From the NCBI GenBank assembly GCA_024688685.1, contig JAILDX010000038.1, positions 1 to 64,000 of the forward strand: DNA of 64,000 nucleotides, in the 5' to 3' direction. Below are positions 8,812 through 18,150 of this stretch, piece by piece. The stretch's first letter is position 1; every line of letters starts with the position of its first letter. Source of the stretch: Saccharofermentans sp. Its GTDB lineage: Bacteria > Bacillota > Clostridia > Saccharofermentanales > Saccharofermentanaceae. The notes below the pieces were generated by a model that was not told where the DNA came from, searched no databases, and saw nothing but the letters and a program-made list of their open reading frames with translations. The translations under genes were made by a program, and so were the position numbers.

Positions 8812-11073
8812 ATGAGGCGCATCCGTTCAGCAATAGCTTGTATTCTTACAGCATCCTTTCTGATGCCTCTGATGTCATGTTCGAAAGATGATGATCATAA
8901 CGGCAGTGATACTCTTGATATTCGTTCCCCGGATTATGTGTGCGGCAATGAGAATGTGGACGACCTGTATTTCACATCTAAAATGTGCACTCTGCCATTC
9001 GGTTGCTTGTCGAGCAGTACAGCAATTTTCAAACGAGGCGATGATATCTGTGTGATGATGCTGTCTGAAGATGAGAACTATCAGCCTTTTGAAGGCCTCT
9101 GTATTATTAGTGGAGATGGTGAACTGTTGTCTTCTCGAAGGGTAGATAATTCGGAACTTATAGAGACTAGTGATAATACGGTTACTGATATAGACGGACA
9201 GTATATGGCTGGTATTGATAGTTACCGCAATGCAGTCATGTTTTTTGATTATGAGGGAAATACGGTCGATACAATCGAGATCGGAGAAGATGCGGGAAGG
9301 GCGTGTTCGCTGATCGATCTTGATGACGGGTTTGCAGTGTGTTCACAGTCATGTGCCATTAAGTTCGATAATGACCGCAATGAAATTGCCAGGATAGATT
9401 TTGATTTTGATTCAGGCACGCTTAATGACCCGTTTATGCTCGTGCAGAAAGGAAATCTGTTCATGAGCACGGAAATTGGTTTTTATAAACTGGATTTTGA
9501 CACAGGGCGCACACAGTACTTTTCAAAACAGACGATGTGTGAAGGTGCGAGTGTTTTTGGTAAAGCCGGAGACTATGCTTTCAGCCAGAGGAACAGCCCG
9601 GCGTTCGAACTGTTCTGGGGGAGTGTCTATTACTGGGAAACAGATATTGAGTCCAAAGGAATCTATAAAGTTGCAAAGCGCAGTAATATTATGCAGATTC
9701 CGCCGAGAGTTGCCTGTCCGTGGTCTTATGACGATAACTGGGTCTGCATACTCGATAAAGAGCATTTTGTAAAGACTTATATTTATGAAGATTATGGTTT
9801 TACAGATATTGTGTTGATATCGGCCGACCATAATACCGACTATGCACAGCGTGAGAAGATTACCATACAGGGTAATAACATTTTCCATGATGACAGCATA
9901 AGACGGGCTGCATATCTGTATAATTCTTCTCAGAGTGACTATTATGTCGAACTGCAGACATGTGGCATTTTCGATCCCAACACCAGGGAAGAAGAAATGA
10001 GATTCCTTATAAATGTCTTGGTTGATTATCAGAATGGAAATACACCGGATATCTTTTATGGAAACATTTTTGATTATCAGTATTGGGGAAGTAGTGGTAT
10101 GGTGATCGATATGAGCCCGTATCTGGAACTGGATAACGATTTGTTTCCGGGGGTAAAGACTGCAATGACTGATGGTGAAGGTCATATTTATCAGATTTTC
10201 TCATCATTTCGTATTTATGGACTATGGGGGAGGCAGACTGATTTTCAGAATGCTGATCTTACAGTAGAAGACCTTATGAGCCTGCCGCTCATTAGCGATA
10301 GTGGATTAAAGGTTACATCTTACGGATTATTGTATGGAATGCTGAGATATAATCTTAAGGACCTCTATGCTGAAGGAAGGCTTACCCGAGAGACCATTGA
10401 TTATATAGTCAGTACAGTTATGTCACATGGGAATGCTGATTATGCCGGCGGAGCAGAAGTATCAGGAGATGATTACCAGCGTGTAATTGATAGGTCGGAT
10501 CTGATAGAAGAAAGTGCCTCCAATGCAACTGATTATTGGGGAATACAGTATGTTCTTAAAGATATTCCTGTCTTTGTAGGTTATCCGTCTTCAGGGATGC
10601 AGGTACGTGTAATGGATCCGCAGGGGCTCGTTGCTGTATCTTCTTCGGCTTCTGACCCTCAGGCGTGTTGTGATTTTATATCGTTTATGCTGTCTGATGA
10701 GTTCCAGTCTTATGTTGCTTTGTATCAGGGCTTTCCGGTGAACAGGGCGGTATATGAACGTCATTTGGGATATCGTAAGAACCCGTCATCGATTCCTGAT
10801 GATATCAGTTTTATGTATAAAGGCGTGCTGATGAAGGAGTATTCTGACATTGACAGAGATATATATGAGACGGTGCCTATGGATGCAGAGTTAGCAGATG
10901 CTTTGCTTCAGCAGTTAGAGTCTGCAAATACAGTTCCTGAATATGACTGGGGTATAGGAAGCATAATCTCGGAAGAATTACAGACATATTATTCTCAGGG
11001 GAAGGCAGTTGATGATATGGCTGATTCTCTGTATTCCAGACTGCTGTTATATGCTCAGGAGAATTACGGATGA
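8812..11073 (+). CDS. Solute-binding-protein-like lipoprotein (paralog of 12603..14849)
   Basis: Lipobox LMPLMSC; PDIFYGNIFDYQYWGSSGMVIDMSPYLELD resembles extracellular SBP family 1; C-terminal YDWGIGSIISEELQTYYSQGKAVDDMADSLYSR typical of family 1 SBPs. Confidence 0.75.
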   Translation: MRRIRSAIACILTASFLMPLMSCSKDDDHNGSDTLDIRSPDYVCGNENVDDLYFTSKMCTLPFGCLSSSTAIFKRGDDICVMMLSEDENYQPFEGLCIISGDGELLSSRRVDNSELIETSDNTVTDIDGQYMAGIDSYRNAVMFFDYEGNTVDTIEIGEDAGRACSLIDLDDGFAVCSQSCAIKFDNDRNEIARIDFDFDSGTLNDPFMLVQKGNLFMSTEIGFYKLDFDTGRTQYFSKQTMCEGASVFGKAGDYAFSQRNSPAFELFWGSVYYWETDIESKGIYKVAKRSNIMQIPPRVACPWSYDDNWVCILDKEHFVKTYIYEDYGFTDIVLISADHNTDYAQREKITIQGNNIFHDDSIRRAAYLYNSSQSDYYVELQTCGIFDPNTREEEMRFLINVLVDYQNGNTPDIFYGNIFDYQYWGSSGMVIDMSPYLELDNDLFPGVKTAMTDGEGHIYQIFSSFRIYGLWGRQTDFQNADLTVEDLMSLPLISDSGLKVTSYGLLYGMLRYNLKDLYAEGRLTRETIDYIVSTVMSHGNADYAGGAEVSGDDYQRVIDRSDLIEESASNATDYWGIQYVLKDIPVFVGYPSSGMQVRVMDPQGLVAVSSSASDPQACCDFISFMLSDEFQSYVALYQGFPVNRAVYERHLGYRKNPSSIPDDISFMYKGVLMKEYSDIDRDIYETVPMDAELADALLQQLESANTVPEYDWGIGSIISEELQTYYSQGKAVDDMADSLYSRLLLYAQENYG

Positions 11074-11130
11074 ATTATACGATATGGCTCCTATGGTATA
11101 ATCGTCTTATGTAAAGGGGGGGGGATCGCC

Positions 11131-11937
11131 TTGAGTAATGAGAATGATTCAGGCAGCGGAAAAGCTTGTGCTATCGTCTTGTCTGTAATACTCGTTGTTA
11201 TCCTGTTTTTCCCGATGATGGCGACAGTTACTGATGGAGGATCCTTTTACATTTTCTCTCCGCTAAGAATATATGAGATAAAGAAATGTCATGAAGTTCA
11301 TGCCTCAATAGCTGATATTGACGGAGTGACATATGGGTATTCGCCTTCTTCAATCAGTTATCGGGTCGGATATGAAGTGAGGATATTCGGGTTCGTTGTT
11401 TTTGATAATACTTATTTTGATCCGCCTTTGGAAACCCGTTTGAAGTATCAGGAGGATATCGAAGACATTGTAATGTACTATAACCGGCATCGGGTTGATA
11501 ATGTTGAGCTCAAAGATATTTCTGTCAGTGAAAGATTTGATGACCGGAAAGGGATTAATCTATCCTTTAGCGAGGTAGATAACCTTGAAACGTCGGATAG
11601 AATACTGAAAGTTATGAAAAAGTACCTTGAGAACAATCCTGAAAGCTTTTTGTATGATGGATTTCAAGTATGGATTGGGTCGAGACATGATGAGCGGATT
11701 GAAGGCGCGAGAGGTTCTGTAACAATTAAGACCTATGAAGCAAATTATGTTATTGAACTACCTGACGTTTCTGTGACAGAACTAAGATTGTCAGGTAATA
11801 TGATTCCTGATTCTGTCCCGTCAGGATATGCTTTCGAGGATGTTCGCAGAGTTAAAGTGATATTTAATGACTCAATAGATGAGAGTCAGGAACAAGTTTT
11901 GAGAAGTATATATCCTAATGCAGAGATAGAACAATGA
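11131..11937 (+). CDS. Membrane-anchored hypothetical protein (TTG start)
   Basis: 268 aa ORF, N-terminal TM helix, promoter-like tataat and G9 tract upstream. Confidence 0.6.
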   Translation: MSNENDSGSGKACAIVLSVILVVILFFPMMATVTDGGSFYIFSPLRIYEIKKCHEVHASIADIDGVTYGYSPSSISYRVGYEVRIFGFVVFDNTYFDPPLETRLKYQEDIEDIVMYYNRHRVDNVELKDISVSERFDDRKGINLSFSEVDNLETSDRILKVMKKYLENNPESFLYDGFQVWIGSRHDERIEGARGSVTIKTYEANYVIELPDVSVTELRLSGNMIPDSVPSGYAFEDVRRVKVIFNDSIDESQEQVLRSIYPNAEIEQ

Positions 11938-12503
11938 GAAAGAATTATGTGATTGAATATATATTGATATTTATTCTGTTAGTCCTGTTTGGCTTTGCTC
12001 TGACAGGAACGCGTTTGTTTGACCTTACAAGAAAAGATGTTTACTCATACAACAAAGACCTGACTCTAAGAGAAGACGTCAGCACAGAGGTAACAGTATA
12101 TGGTGACGATTTTCACTATTAGACCCGTGTTCTCAGTGAGGGAACTGTTCTCAGTGCGCAATTCCTTGGCGTAAACGGGAATGTTTACAATCTCAATTTG
12201 AAAACTGATCCAAGGGAACCGGTCAGTATAAAAGACTTGCCGGCTGATTATTTCGCGGAAGAAGATATGATAAAAGAGGATCTGTCTTTGCTGATAGACG
12301 GCACGAGACAGGATATAAGAAGCATCATAATTAGAATGATCGTGATCTCGCTCTTTTGTTTGCTGATATCGGGATTTGTTGTTTTTGTTATGTATCGTAA
12401 GGACATTCCTCTTAAGACTCATAAAACTATAGTCGGGTTATTATCTTTAGCAATAGTGTTGATGATTGGTTGGTTTTTGGGATTAGTATTCTTAACAAGG
12501 TAA
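11934..12503 (+). CDS. Membrane hypothetical protein interrupted by an in-frame TAG at 12120-12122 (pseudogene or recoded)
   Basis: ORFs 11934..12122 and 12198..12503 lie in the same frame; the frame stays open across 12123-12197; start overlaps the upstream stop; N- and C-terminal TM segments. Confidence 0.6.
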
Positions 12504-12602
12504 TTCTTGAGTTGCTGCATGATACAACTTTGACACATCTGCTTGCTACAATTAAGAATAGATAACTATATTCTATATTGATAGTGATGGGGGAAAGTGT
12601 CT

Positions 12603-14849
12603 ATGTTTAAGAAAATCATTGCGTTGTTTTTGTCTGTAAGTGTAATGATGACTGCAGCAGCTTGCAGTAAAGAACCTGAGGAGAGCAATAATACACCTTC
12701 CGACGAGTTCACGGCAGGAAATCCCGATCATGAGACTACATATTATTCCACGAAGATGATCACACTGCCTCAGCATGCAGATTTCATCCTCTCATTTGTG
12801 AATGAAACAGGTCCTGTTTTCATTGCGGATAAAAGCACGATCAATACCGAAGAGCATAGAACGTATTGCGAATACACTCTTTATCAGTGTGATTACGAAG
12901 GTCAGGTGTTATCTGATACAGAATTGCAGGTTTCTGAACTGTACTATATCGAAGATCTGTGTGCACTAGATAATGAAAGGTTTGTCACCGTGGGGAAAGG
13001 TTCCGATTTCAGGATCTATTCCAACGATGGAAGCATAATAAGGGAAGGTGAAGATACAGGAATCGAATGCAACAGAGCAGTGTGTAAGACGACTGAAGGC
13101 TTCATGGTATGGATTGGTAATAAGATCGTGAAATATGATAACGAAGGTAAGTTCCTTGATTCGGTCGATGTGGAACTCTTCCCGGAAGGCTATTCCAAGA
13201 TTGGCATAACAGGAATTTTTGAACAGCGTGGAACTTGTTATGCCTATGGCGAAGCGTTTATAACAGAGAACTCCAGTACTGCTGGCTATTTCAGAATAGA
13301 TTTTGATGCTGGGTTACTGGAGGAATATGTCCACCCATATGAAATGGCCCAGGGATTTATGCCGGATTTCTTTCTATGGGCGGTTGACTATCACAGGAAT
13401 ACAATAGGAGAAGCTAATCGCGGAGATATAGTTGAGCTGGATCTTGAACAGAAGAAAGCCGAGATATGTGCGGACAGGAATAATATGCTCATATGTCCTC
13501 CCACATATGGTAATGATGACGGTCAGCCGATTAAGGTTCTGGATAAGTCTCATTTCTACAGAGACTATACTTACAGAGAGTTTAATCTTGATATTGCAGA
13601 GATAGCGCTTGTTGTTCCTGATGACAGCCTTGATCTTGGCAGCAGAACGAATATAACGATTCAAGGGGCTGGGGTATCTACTGATTCTTTGATACAGAAT
13701 GCCGCTTACTACTATAATGTGTCGCAGAATGATTATTTCATTACCTTTGATGAACTTACTGCAAGATATGGGTTCAATTCTCCCGAAAGCATGAAGACCA
13801 CAAAGCTTCAGTTGATCGCTCAGTATTCAAACGGCAAAGCTCCTGATATCTTTTACGGCGATTTCTTCGACTATGAGTATTTCGGTGAGAATGATATGGT
13901 CATTGATCTCAAACCGTATCTCGGTGACGATGAGATGTATGACAAGATGACGCGTGATGAAGGCAAGATATATCAGGTCTATGCAGGTTATGGTCTGCGC
14001 GGTTATTTCGGAAGATCAGATTTGTATTCCAGTGATGTTGATATTTCGTCGCTTCCTGATATCCCTGACGGACAGCAGAGATTTGGCAATGTTTTCGCGC
14101 CGGATCTCGTGTATGACATGATCGGAAGAGATCTCCGTTCAATATACCGCAGGGGAGAACTGACATATGAGAATGTGTTTGCGGCGGTTAAGACAGCCGT
14201 GGATTACGGGTATGAGCCTGATTATACATATGAGAATTATGATCCGACATTCCAGGAGGATGTCGGGAGCGGAAAGACATCTCTTAATAACAGCGCTATA
14301 AGTAATCCTCAGTCATATTATCAGATGAGTGTGGATTTCAGGGGAGATCCGGTCTATGTCGGATATCCTTCTATCGGAGGTTCAGTACATTCTTTTATGC
14401 CGGTATCGCTGGTGGCAGTGTCGTCTTCAACAGAACACGCAGATGTCTGTTGTGATTTTATCAGAACGCTGATGACTGTGGATACGCAGCGGAAGGTATG
14501 CTCATCAGGTTATATCCCGTCGAACGATGAAGTTCTTAATGAAATGATCGGTGTTGTTAAGGATCCGGATAATGCCTCGGATGAACTGATGACAATCTAC
14601 AGAAGACAGTTGATATATGACCGGAACAGGCAGGGTGAAGAGCAGATCATTCCGTTTACCTCTGAAATGGCTGACAACTATCTGGCAATGATCGGTGAAG
14701 CAGATACTGTCGATATTTATGACTGGGGACTTTGGATCATAGCAAGGGATGAAGTGACAGCTTACTATACTCAGGATAAGAGTGCTGAGGATGTGGCCGA
14801 TGCACTGTATTCAAGGTATCTTGTATATGCGCAGGAGAATTATGGGTAA
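12603..14849 (+). CDS. Solute-binding-protein-like lipoprotein (paralog of 8812..11073)
   Basis: Lipobox MTAAAC; PDIFYGDFFDYEYFGENDMVIDLKPYLGD and YDWGLWIIARDEVTAYYTQDKSAEDVADALYSRYLVYAQENYG shared with the paralog. Confidence 0.75.
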   Translation: MFKKIIALFLSVSVMMTAAACSKEPEESNNTPSDEFTAGNPDHETTYYSTKMITLPQHADFILSFVNETGPVFIADKSTINTEEHRTYCEYTLYQCDYEGQVLSDTELQVSELYYIEDLCALDNERFVTVGKGSDFRIYSNDGSIIREGEDTGIECNRAVCKTTEGFMVWIGNKIVKYDNEGKFLDSVDVELFPEGYSKIGITGIFEQRGTCYAYGEAFITENSSTAGYFRIDFDAGLLEEYVHPYEMAQGFMPDFFLWAVDYHRNTIGEANRGDIVELDLEQKKAEICADRNNMLICPPTYGNDDGQPIKVLDKSHFYRDYTYREFNLDIAEIALVVPDDSLDLGSRTNITIQGAGVSTDSLIQNAAYYYNVSQNDYFITFDELTARYGFNSPESMKTTKLQLIAQYSNGKAPDIFYGDFFDYEYFGENDMVIDLKPYLGDDEMYDKMTRDEGKIYQVYAGYGLRGYFGRSDLYSSDVDISSLPDIPDGQQRFGNVFAPDLVYDMIGRDLRSIYRRGELTYENVFAAVKTAVDYGYEPDYTYENYDPTFQEDVGSGKTSLNNSAISNPQSYYQMSVDFRGDPVYVGYPSIGGSVHSFMPVSLVAVSSSTEHADVCCDFIRTLMTVDTQRKVCSSGYIPSNDEVLNEMIGVVKDPDNASDELMTIYRRQLIYDRNRQGEEQIIPFTSEMADNYLAMIGEADTVDIYDWGLWIIARDEVTAYYTQDKSAEDVADALYSRYLVYAQENYG

Positions 14850-14854
14850 TTGAA

Positions 14855-15490
14855 TTACTTGATCATAACGAAAGCATTATATAGCATCTGAAGGTCCTCG
14901 TCTTCAAAAGGTGCCATATAAATCTCAGAAAACCGGTGTTCATCATCCGCATCCGGGTCATATTCATAATCTGTGATACAGACTGCATACTGCCCATTGA
15001 TGGCGCTGATAACACAAGGCTGATTCCAGCCGTTTGAAGGATCATCATTTGATGTATATGTAACCATGATCATATCTCCGGCTTTCAGGTTCTTATACAG
15101 TTCTGAATCTGTATTAAACTCTATAACTCTGAAAAACAATGACCTTACAGCAAGAGGATAGTTCTCACTGAAAACAATGTCTTTGTTGAACAATACTGCG
15201 CCGATTATCCCATCCTCATAGGATTGCGTATAATAATGCTGGTCATCACAGTACCAGTTCTCACAAAAAATATCAGTAGTGGGGGTGCCGTCAGTTAACT
15301 CAATACCGCTATTCAAAAAAACTGTATCAGCAACCTTATCGATCGTCATATCAAGCAAAGCAGCATCAGTAACGGACTCTCCCGTAGTGATTGATGTTCT
15401 TTCATGATCTGCTGAAGTATCTTCAGATGACCCGCATGAAGTCATAAAGATCGATGCAGTGATAACTAAAACAGCTAAACTTCTTTTCAC
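14855..15490 (-). CDS. Hypothetical lipoprotein
   Basis: Lipobox FMTSC; 211 aa. Confidence 0.6.
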   Translation of the reverse strand: MKRSLAVLVITASIFMTSCGSSEDTSADHERTSITTGESVTDAALLDMTIDKVADTVFLNSGIELTDGTPTTDIFCENWYCDDQHYYTQSYEDGIIGAVLFNKDIVFSENYPLAVRSLFFRVIEFNTDSELYKNLKAGDMIMVTYTSNDDPSNGWNQPCVISAINGQYAVCITDYEYDPDADDEHRFSEIYMAPFEDEDLQMLYNAFVMIK

Positions 15491-15676
15491 GATCCCGTCT
15501 CCTTAAAGATGACACATACGCTCACTTTATAACAAAACGGAAAGCAATTTAACACATACTGTCTTTTGTGTTGATTAAGCAACATTTTGAGTATTCTTTA
15601 ATCATTGAACCGGGGGTAGATGACTGTGATAATGAAACTGTCAAACAAAGAACTAAATCTTAAGGAGGACAAGGTT

Positions 15677-15853
15677 ATGACAGAGAATAAAGACGAGAAG
15701 CTTAATGAGCTGAATAATGAACAGATGAAAACAGTATCAGGCGGAGACGGATTGAGAATCAGAGTTCCGGAGCGTCCGATCTTCAGACCGAAGAGGGATG
15801 GAATCAGGCTTCCTAAGAAGCCGATCATACGCCCAAATGAGAATTTATACTAA
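15677..15853 (+). CDS. Small double-glycine-leader peptide with Pro/Arg-rich core
   Basis: RBS aaggaggac then ATG; MTENKDEKLNELNNEQMKTVSGG | DGLRIRVPERPIFRPKRDGIRLPKKPIIRPNENLY; alternative in-frame start at 15620 preceded by ccgggggtag. Confidence 0.65.
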   Translation: MTENKDEKLNELNNEQMKTVSGGDGLRIRVPERPIFRPKRDGIRLPKKPIIRPNENLY

Positions 15854-15875
15854 TAAAAGAAAAGGAGACAATACT

Positions 15876-16142
15876 ATGGAAAACAATGAACTTAATCTTG
15901 ATGAGCTTATGCAGATCAATGGTGGTAACACTGAGGTAGCAGAGTACATTCGTACTTTGGCGTCAGAGTATGATTGTACTGACAGCGATGGCAGAATTGA
16001 CAAGGATCAGTTGAAAAAACTCATTACAGAAGAACAGAGGAGAAGGCTTATCGGTTTAGGCAATGGCCTTGGCAGCGGAAGAAAGATCGTTGTTCCCAGA
16101 CCGGCACCCCGTCCCGGTGGTACGCGTCGTTTGCTGAAGTAA
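15876..16142 (+). CDS. Small double-glycine-leader peptide with Pro/Arg-rich C-terminus
   Basis: RBS aaaggagac; MENNELNLDELMQINGG leader; C-terminus GLGNGLGSGRKIVVPRPAPRPGGTRRLLK. Confidence 0.65.
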   Translation: MENNELNLDELMQINGGNTEVAEYIRTLASEYDCTDSDGRIDKDQLKKLITEEQRRRLIGLGNGLGSGRKIVVPRPAPRPGGTRRLLK

Positions 16143-16181
16143 GACCCCTTGCTGTTCCGGCGATAACAAGCTGTAATAAGG

Positions 16182-16208
16182 CCTCGACATTATGTGTCGA
16201 GGCTTTTC
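16182..16208 (+). terminator. Rho-independent terminator after the small peptide genes
   Basis: GCCTCGACA-ttatg-TGTCGAGGC followed by ttttct. Confidence 0.8.
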
Positions 16209-16376
16209 TATATTTATAAATCTCCATACCGCAAATTCATTTATCTTTGAATTAGTCAAACTGTCAAAAATATGATTGCATCTTCTGCGAATTGCCGATT
16301 TTGGCAGTTTCCCGTCAATGTCATAAAAGAATCGGGGATAGAAATGTAGAATTGAGAACAGTGAGGTGAGTTGGTT

Positions 16377-16505
16377 ATGGATATTGAAGAATCATTACTT
16401 AAGAATATGCTTGATCAGGAGAAGACTCAATTATCATCAGATGACCAGATGTATCTGGATATGATCGATTTCCTCAATATGCTTGAAGAGCTTGAAGGTA
16501 AGTAA
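16377..16505 (+). CDS. Small acidic ORF (42 aa)
   Basis: gtgaggtgag RBS-like; MDIEESLLKNMLDQEKTQLSSDDQMYLDMIDFLNMLEELEGK; followed by a terminator; not in the supplied ORF track. Confidence 0.45.
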   Translation: MDIEESLLKNMLDQEKTQLSSDDQMYLDMIDFLNMLEELEGK

Positions 16506-16530
16506 TAGATTACAAATATAACAGAACTTT

Positions 16531-16565
16531 AGCAGGTGTAGCACATAAGCAACACCTGCTTTGTT
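16531..16565 (+). terminator. Terminator hairpin
   Basis: AGCAGGTGT...ACACCTGCT followed by ttgtt. Confidence 0.65.
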
Positions 16566-16611
16566 ATAATATAAGAGTCGCTTCAACAAATCGAGAGAAT
16601 GGGGTTCTGTT

Positions 16612-16971
16612 ATGATAGATGTTCTGAAGATAAAGAAACTCGATTATGTTCAGGCAACGAGGACTCTTGGCGCAAGTCATATGCACATTATCATTAAGTA
16701 GATAATCCCTAATACGATAGGGCACCTTATCCCTCAGCTTATGCTTACGGTACCTTCAGCGATATTCTTTGAGACATTCCTCAGCTTTGTCGGACTTGGT
16801 ATGCCGATAGGCAGCTGCTCACTCGGTACTCTCCTGTCAGATGGTTTTGATAATGTTCTTATTCACCCGTATAAACTTGTTCCGCCTGCGGTTGTCATGA
16901 TAACGCTGATGATATCATGCCACCTTATCGCAAGAGGTCTTGAGAAGATAATCACCGGACGTGAAGGCTGA
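16612..16971 (+). pseudogene. 5'-truncated DppC/OppC-type peptide ABC transporter permease with in-frame TAG at 16699-16701
   Basis: YVQATRTLGASHMHIIIK*IIPNTIGHLIPQLMLTVPSAIFFETFLSFVGLGMP...LGTLLSDGF matches the BPD-permease C-terminal third. Confidence 0.8.
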
Positions 16972-17026
16972 CAGCATCATTGTATGATAAAATTGTTTGT
17001 GAAATTACCTTTTCGGGGGTGTTGTG

Positions 17027-18019
17027 ATGGATAGAAGACCTGACATAAGAGATCTTATCGGAATCTGCAAAGACCACAAGATCTATATTCAGACGCATAA
17101 TATACCTGATCCTGATGCGATAGGTGCGGCATTTGGCCTTCAGAGGCTTTTTCTTGAATTCGGGATACCGTCGACTATCTGTTATGACGGCGATATCGAT
17201 AAGCTGAGTTCTTCGAAGATCCTTGATATGTTTGGCATAGAGATGTTTGCCGATCAGGACCTTCAGGATGTGATGACAGAAGAAGATTATACTATCTGTG
17301 TTGATTCTCAAAAAAACTCCGGGAATATAACTGATCTTAAGGGCCGTGAGATAGCGGCAATAGATCATCATCCGACTACTGAAACCAACGCCGGGGTTGA
17401 TTATCTCTACAAAGATATCAGAATGCTCGGAGCGTGCTGTACGATAATTGCGGAGTACTACAGAGATTTGGATATAGAACCTTCTCAGGATGTTGCAACG
17501 GCTTTGCTTTACGGCGTTAAGATGGATACTCTCCAGTTCTCCCGAGGCATTACGGAAGAAGATATTACTGTCTTTGCGTATCTTAACAGTTATATTGATC
17601 CCGAGAAGCTAAAGTGTCTTGAGATGAACAGCATCGAGTTCGACGATCTTAAGGCTTATGGTGCCGCGATCAGCAACATTCAGGTGTTTGATTATGTCGG
17701 TGTTTCTTATATTCCGTTTGCTTGTCCTGATGCAATGGTTGCGATCGTAGCTGATTTTATCCTTTCGCTTGTTGAAGTCGAGGTGTCTGTCGTATACTGC
17801 GAACGTCCCGACGGGCTTAAGTTCTCTGTCAGGTCTGAACGTAATGATGTTGATGCCGGCGAACTTACAGCTAAAGCTTTAGCCGGTATCGGTGACGGCG
17901 GAGGACATCCTTCGATGGCCGGTGGAAGGGTTCCGCTGTCCGGAGTTGAAAAACTCGGTGAATATAAGAATAATGCGATCATAGAGCGTTTCGTTAAGGC
18001 TCTTGGTCTGACATTCTGA
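17027..18019 (+). CDS. DHH family phosphoesterase (NrnA-like)
   Basis: IYIQTHNIPDPDAIGAAFGLQ, AIDHHPT, GGGHPSMAGG motifs. Confidence 0.85.
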   Translation: MDRRPDIRDLIGICKDHKIYIQTHNIPDPDAIGAAFGLQRLFLEFGIPSTICYDGDIDKLSSSKILDMFGIEMFADQDLQDVMTEEDYTICVDSQKNSGNITDLKGREIAAIDHHPTTETNAGVDYLYKDIRMLGACCTIIAEYYRDLDIEPSQDVATALLYGVKMDTLQFSRGITEEDITVFAYLNSYIDPEKLKCLEMNSIEFDDLKAYGAAISNIQVFDYVGVSYIPFACPDAMVAIVADFILSLVEVEVSVVYCERPDGLKFSVRSERNDVDAGELTAKALAGIGDGGGHPSMAGGRVPLSGVEKLGEYKNNAIIERFVKALGLTF

Positions 18020-18026
18020 GGTTATT

Positions 18027-18134
18027 ATGAAGAGAATGGCACTTTTCATTTCTTTTGCTCTTGTATTGACTTTATTTGCGTGCACATCTGAACCTGAGTT
18101 AACGAAGACCTGCGAAGTTACTGTAACACGTTAA
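18027..18134 (+). pseudogene. Short lipoprotein signal remnant
   Basis: MKRMALFISFALVLTLFACTSEPELTKTCEVTVTR*: lipobox followed almost at once by a stop. Confidence 0.35.
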
Positions 18135-18150
18135 ACAGGAGGGTTACTAT

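Noticed and set aside
9523-10185. 220-aa minus-strand ORF
   Set aside because: Antisense to the SBP-like lipoprotein; no domain recognised.
15876-16142. EF-hand calcium-binding site in the second GG peptide
   Set aside because: Only a partial DxDGxI pattern; positions 1 and 12 of the loop do not fit (Cys and Gln), so not called as a functional EF-hand.
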